Of a stretch of 6,140 nucleotides of DNA, positions 5,907-6,140 are shown in pieces. The position numbers and the translations under genes were made by a program. Source of the DNA: Chloroflexota bacterium (lineage in GTDB: Bacteria; Chloroflexota; Dehalococcoidia; SAR202; UBA11138); NCBI GenBank assembly GCA_002710885.1, contig PAIW01000106.1:34575-40714 (forward strand), written 5' to 3'. The notes under the pieces are model-generated. The model did no database searches. It was not told the origin of the DNA and saw only the letters and a program-made list of their open reading frames with translations. Each line of letters begins with the position of its first letter. The stretch's first letter is position 1.

Positions 5907-6140
5907 TTAGTCTCCGGCTGCGCTCTCCAAAGTGTCACGTAGCAGGCTGGAGTAGAACCCCAGCATGCGATCTGCAGCGTGTCCCCAGCCCATCTGAAGG
6001 GCCTTTGCTCTGGCCGCCCTGCCCATGGCCTCACGCAAAAGAGGGTTCGCAAGCAGCATTTCGCGTCTCTGAACGAAGGGTTCTGGACACCTCCACGGGA
6101 CAAGGTATCCGGTCTCTCCGTTGTTTATGAATGTCTTGAG
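5907..6140 (-). CDS. Glycosyltransferase (GT4-like), C-terminal fragment cut by window edge
   Basis: The last 77 residues of a protein that enters from the right edge. NGETGYLVP (7-15 of the fragment) is the usual GT-B/GT4 element following the nucleotide-sugar binding site. It is followed by a spaced-Leu helix, LLANPLLREAMGRAARAKAL (29-48), and a closing helix with ADRMLGFYSSLL (56-67), the common end of group 1 glycosyltransferases. The catalytic E-x7-E region lies outside, so donor and acceptor are unknown. It is the first gene seen of a two-gene unit with DUF502. Candidates include envelope polysaccharide synthesis and, less likely, an MshA-like GlcNAc transfer. Confidence 0.8.
   Translation of the reverse strand, partial: LKTFINNGETGYLVPWRCPEPFVQRREMLLANPLLREAMGRAARAKALQMGWGHAADRMLGFYSSLLRDTLESAAGD
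5912..5915 (-). promoter_or_regulatory. Ribosome binding site of the DUF502 gene
   Basis: GGAG on the minus strand, 7 bases before the ATG at 5904 and within the last codons of the glycosyltransferase gene. This fits translational coupling. Confidence 0.6.

Noticed and set aside
1..6140. CRISPR array, transposon ends, phage genes or a defence island
   Set aside because: No regular repeats, recombinases, nucleases or toxin-antitoxin-like small genes were seen. All major frames belong to known metabolic, signalling or envelope families.

Overview
The window is a gene-dense piece of bacterial chromosome, mid-to-high GC by eye, with short gaps between genes, Shine-Dalgarno-like sites and sigma70-like promoter boxes. 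The mix of genes (a TPP-dependent dehydrogenase E1 alpha, an SDR, an LmbE/PIG-L deacetylase, a CpsB-type PHP protein, a tandem GNAT protein and a DUF502 membrane protein) is compatible with an environmental bacterium, possibly Chloroflexota such as the SAR202/Dehalococcoidia group. That placement is an impression from gene style, not from any marker gene. No rRNA, tRNA, CRISPR array, transposase, phage gene or integration site is visible.

Left part (1-1933), minus strand. A nearly complete E1 alpha subunit of a pyruvate/acetoin-type 2-oxoacid dehydrogenase runs off the left edge. It has its own good promoter and ribosome binding site. Upstream of it lies an SDR oxidoreductase with an atypical active-site tetrad. 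The two probably belong to one carbon-metabolism segment, but their substrates cannot be read from the sequence.

Middle (1934-2593). A divergent intergenic region of about 200 bases holds two repeat patterns that could be operators. It is followed on the plus strand by a stand-alone receiver-domain response regulator starting at TTG. That gene converges on the next minus-strand unit with a 63-base gap.

Right-middle (2594-5149). A PIG-L/LmbE deacetylase and a CpsB/YwqE-like PHP phosphoesterase form a tight minus-strand pair with a 4-base gap. Divergent from them is a tandem GNAT acetyltransferase of the mycothiol-synthase-like type. Back-to-back promoters can be read between the two transcription units, and they help to set the start of the deacetylase.

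Right end (5146-6140), minus strand. A glycosyltransferase C-terminus, cut by the window edge, is followed after 2 bases by a DUF502 membrane protein. The DUF502 gene converges on the GNAT gene so tightly that the two stop codons share one CTAG. GT4-like glycosyltransferase, PIG-L deacetylase and tandem GNAT are the same three fold types used in mycothiol synthesis. This is the most interesting, though speculative, reading of the window. No convincing undescribed system is visible beyond that.
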